Source: Candidatus Zhuqueibacterota bacterium 4484_188 (lineage in GTDB: Bacteria > Calditrichota > Calditrichia > RBG-13-44-9). From it: a stretch of DNA of 5,646 nt. Where the stretch lies: assembly GCA_002049825.1 (NCBI GenBank), contig MVCZ01000048.1:1-5646 (forward strand). Reading direction: 5' to 3'. A program made the position numbers and the translations under genes. The notes beneath the pieces were generated by a model. That model saw nothing but the letters and a program-made list of their open reading frames with translations. It searched no databases and was not told where the DNA came from. Below are positions 4,816 to 5,646 of this stretch, piece by piece. Every line of letters starts with the position of its first letter. Positions within the stretch are counted from its first letter, which is position 1.

Positions 4816-5646
4816 CAATAGGATTCCTCGTGTTCTTCAATCAGTCGATACCGGGTGCGCCCGTTCAGCGCTTCAAAAGTAAAAACCAAACGCTTGTCCG
4901 GGTGGTTGTAAATCCATACCATGTGCGGATGAACCGGATCGAGGCTGTCATCCACAATCCGGTCGGGTTGTCCGTAAAGCAGGTAAATCCGACCTGGATC
5001 GGTACGCCATCCCCGCTCGCCCTTATTTCCCCAACGGAAATCGGCACTATCTACCCGTGTGTAGAATTCCAGCATTACTTCATTCAGGGCAGTTTCCGGG
5101 GTGGGATCCTGTTTGCGCCAATAGTTTCGGAACGCCTGTTTCCTGGTTTTGGCATCTCCCGATTTAATGCTGCGGAATTGCTCTTTCGAAAGAACAAGCT
5201 GAAGTGGCTGCAGGGCGTACTCTAAGGAAAACAGACTGCGGGGCTTATTAAACCAGATAATATGAACCGGAAGCGCCTGTTTGACCGAATCGGTTGCAGT
5301 GTGGTAAACAATCCGAAGTTGATAATCGCCTTCGTCCCATTTGGGAAACGGCGGTTTGATACACGCCCCTGCTGATGAGGGCTGTACCTGTAGTAGCGTA
5401 TCCATAGAATACAGCGGCTGCTTCTGGTCATGTTTGAGCAGTTTCACATTAACCCGGACGGTTTTCTCGCCGGGAGCCCAGATGTTTAACAAAACGCCAA
5501 TTGGCGTATTAAACGGAACAAACTCTCGTGCCGCCAGCGGGCGACAGGGAAAATAAGGAACGGGTGAAACGGCTTTGGTCGACAGGTCGCAGAAAACCGG
5601 TGGAGAGGAATAAAAAGCACCGGGACGTTTGAGACGAAGCTTCAGC
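4815..5646 (-). CDS. GWxTD-domain protein, 5' end beyond the window
   Basis: The frame is open to the right edge, so at least 276 C-terminal residues are visible and the true start lies outside. The TTG at 5492 is internal: the frame upstream of it reads on for 51 codons without a stop. The visible part begins with beta-rich sequence resembling an extracytoplasmic sandwich (about 1-140). A charged helical region follows (about 150-205). The signature GWRTD is at 212-216, within GERGWRTDPGRIYLLYGQPD, and then come VWIYNHPD and RYRLIEEHEE near the end. The GWxTD domain is widespread in Acidobacteriota, Calditrichota and relatives. Its biochemical role is unknown to me, and many members have an export signal or lipoprotein start, which cannot be checked here. 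Its stop overlaps the start of the Gfo/Idh gene (TGATG), so the two are translated together. Confidence 0.85.
   Translation of the reverse strand, partial: LKLRLKRPGAFYSSPPVFCDLSTKAVSPVPYFPCRPLAAREFVPFNTPIGVLLNIWAPGEKTVRVNVKLLKHDQKQPLYSMDTLLQVQPSSAGACIKPPFPKWDEGDYQLRIVYHTATDSVKQALPVHIIWFNKPRSLFSLEYALQPLQLVLSKEQFRSIKSGDAKTRKQAFRNYWRKQDPTPETALNEVMLEFYTRVDSADFRWGNKGERGWRTDPGRIYLLYGQPDRIVDDSLDPVHPHMVWIYNHPDKRLVFTFEALNGRTRYRLIEEHEESY
4825..4829 (-). promoter_or_regulatory. Shine-Dalgarno of the Gfo/Idh gene (two possible starts)
   Basis: GAGGA lies 9 nt before ATG at 4815 and 6 nt before TTG at 4818, inside the end of the upstream gene. Either start is workable and they differ by one residue. The ATG overlapping the upstream TGA is preferred. 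Confidence 0.6.

Noticed and set aside
1..5646. CRISPR array, tRNA, transposon ends or phage attachment site
   Set aside because: I looked for regularly spaced repeats, cloverleaf-like segments, long terminal inverted repeats and transposase motifs on both strands and saw none.

Overview
The window looks like ordinary chromosomal sequence from a Gram-negative bacterium. My best guess is a member of the FCB-type or related candidate phyla (Calditrichota/KSB1-like, possibly Acidobacteriota-like). The main basis is a GWxTD-domain protein, a family I associate with those lineages, next to a Gfo/Idh/MocA oxidoreductase. Coding DNA is of moderate GC, while the spacers at 1-145 and 1394-1722 are strikingly AT-rich. 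I see no tRNA, rRNA, CRISPR array, insertion sequence, integrase or phage gene. The phylum assignment is inference only.

Layout. Positions 1-145 form an AT-rich leader with a plausible promoter and several short palindromes. It drives a rightward pair: a 66-residue cysteine-rich protein of unknown function (146-346) and, 2 nt later, a short-chain reductase (349-1083). The reductase carries the pteridine reductase (PTR1/FolM) signatures, including Asp where most SDR enzymes have the catalytic Ser. Facing it, on the minus strand, is a single cold-shock protein gene (1193-1393) with a strong Shine-Dalgarno sequence and its own intrinsic terminator (1140-1168). Upstream of the cold-shock gene is a 329-nt gene-free AT-rich spacer.

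From the right edge down to 1723, all genes run leftward in one tight series. The order is a GWxTD-domain protein (5' end outside the window), a Gfo/Idh/MocA oxidoreductase overlapping it by 1 nt, an isoprenylcysteine-methyltransferase-like membrane protein starting at TTG 1 nt after the oxidoreductase stop, and, after 74 nt, a class V aminotransferase of the SufS/CsdA cysteine-desulfurase type. The first three are almost certainly co-transcribed and translationally coupled. The fourth is probably in the same transcript but could have its own promoter.

How they work together. The rightward pair suggests reduction of a pterin or folate-like substrate with an accessory small protein. The leftward cluster combines a protein of unknown role, an NAD(P)-dependent sugar-type oxidoreductase, a membrane methyltransferase and a PLP sulfur or lyase enzyme. 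No single pathway joining them can be proved from this window. I found no clear evidence of a wholly new system. The best leads are the uncharacterised coupled cluster, the cysteine-rich small protein beside the pterin reductase, and the palindrome-rich leader.
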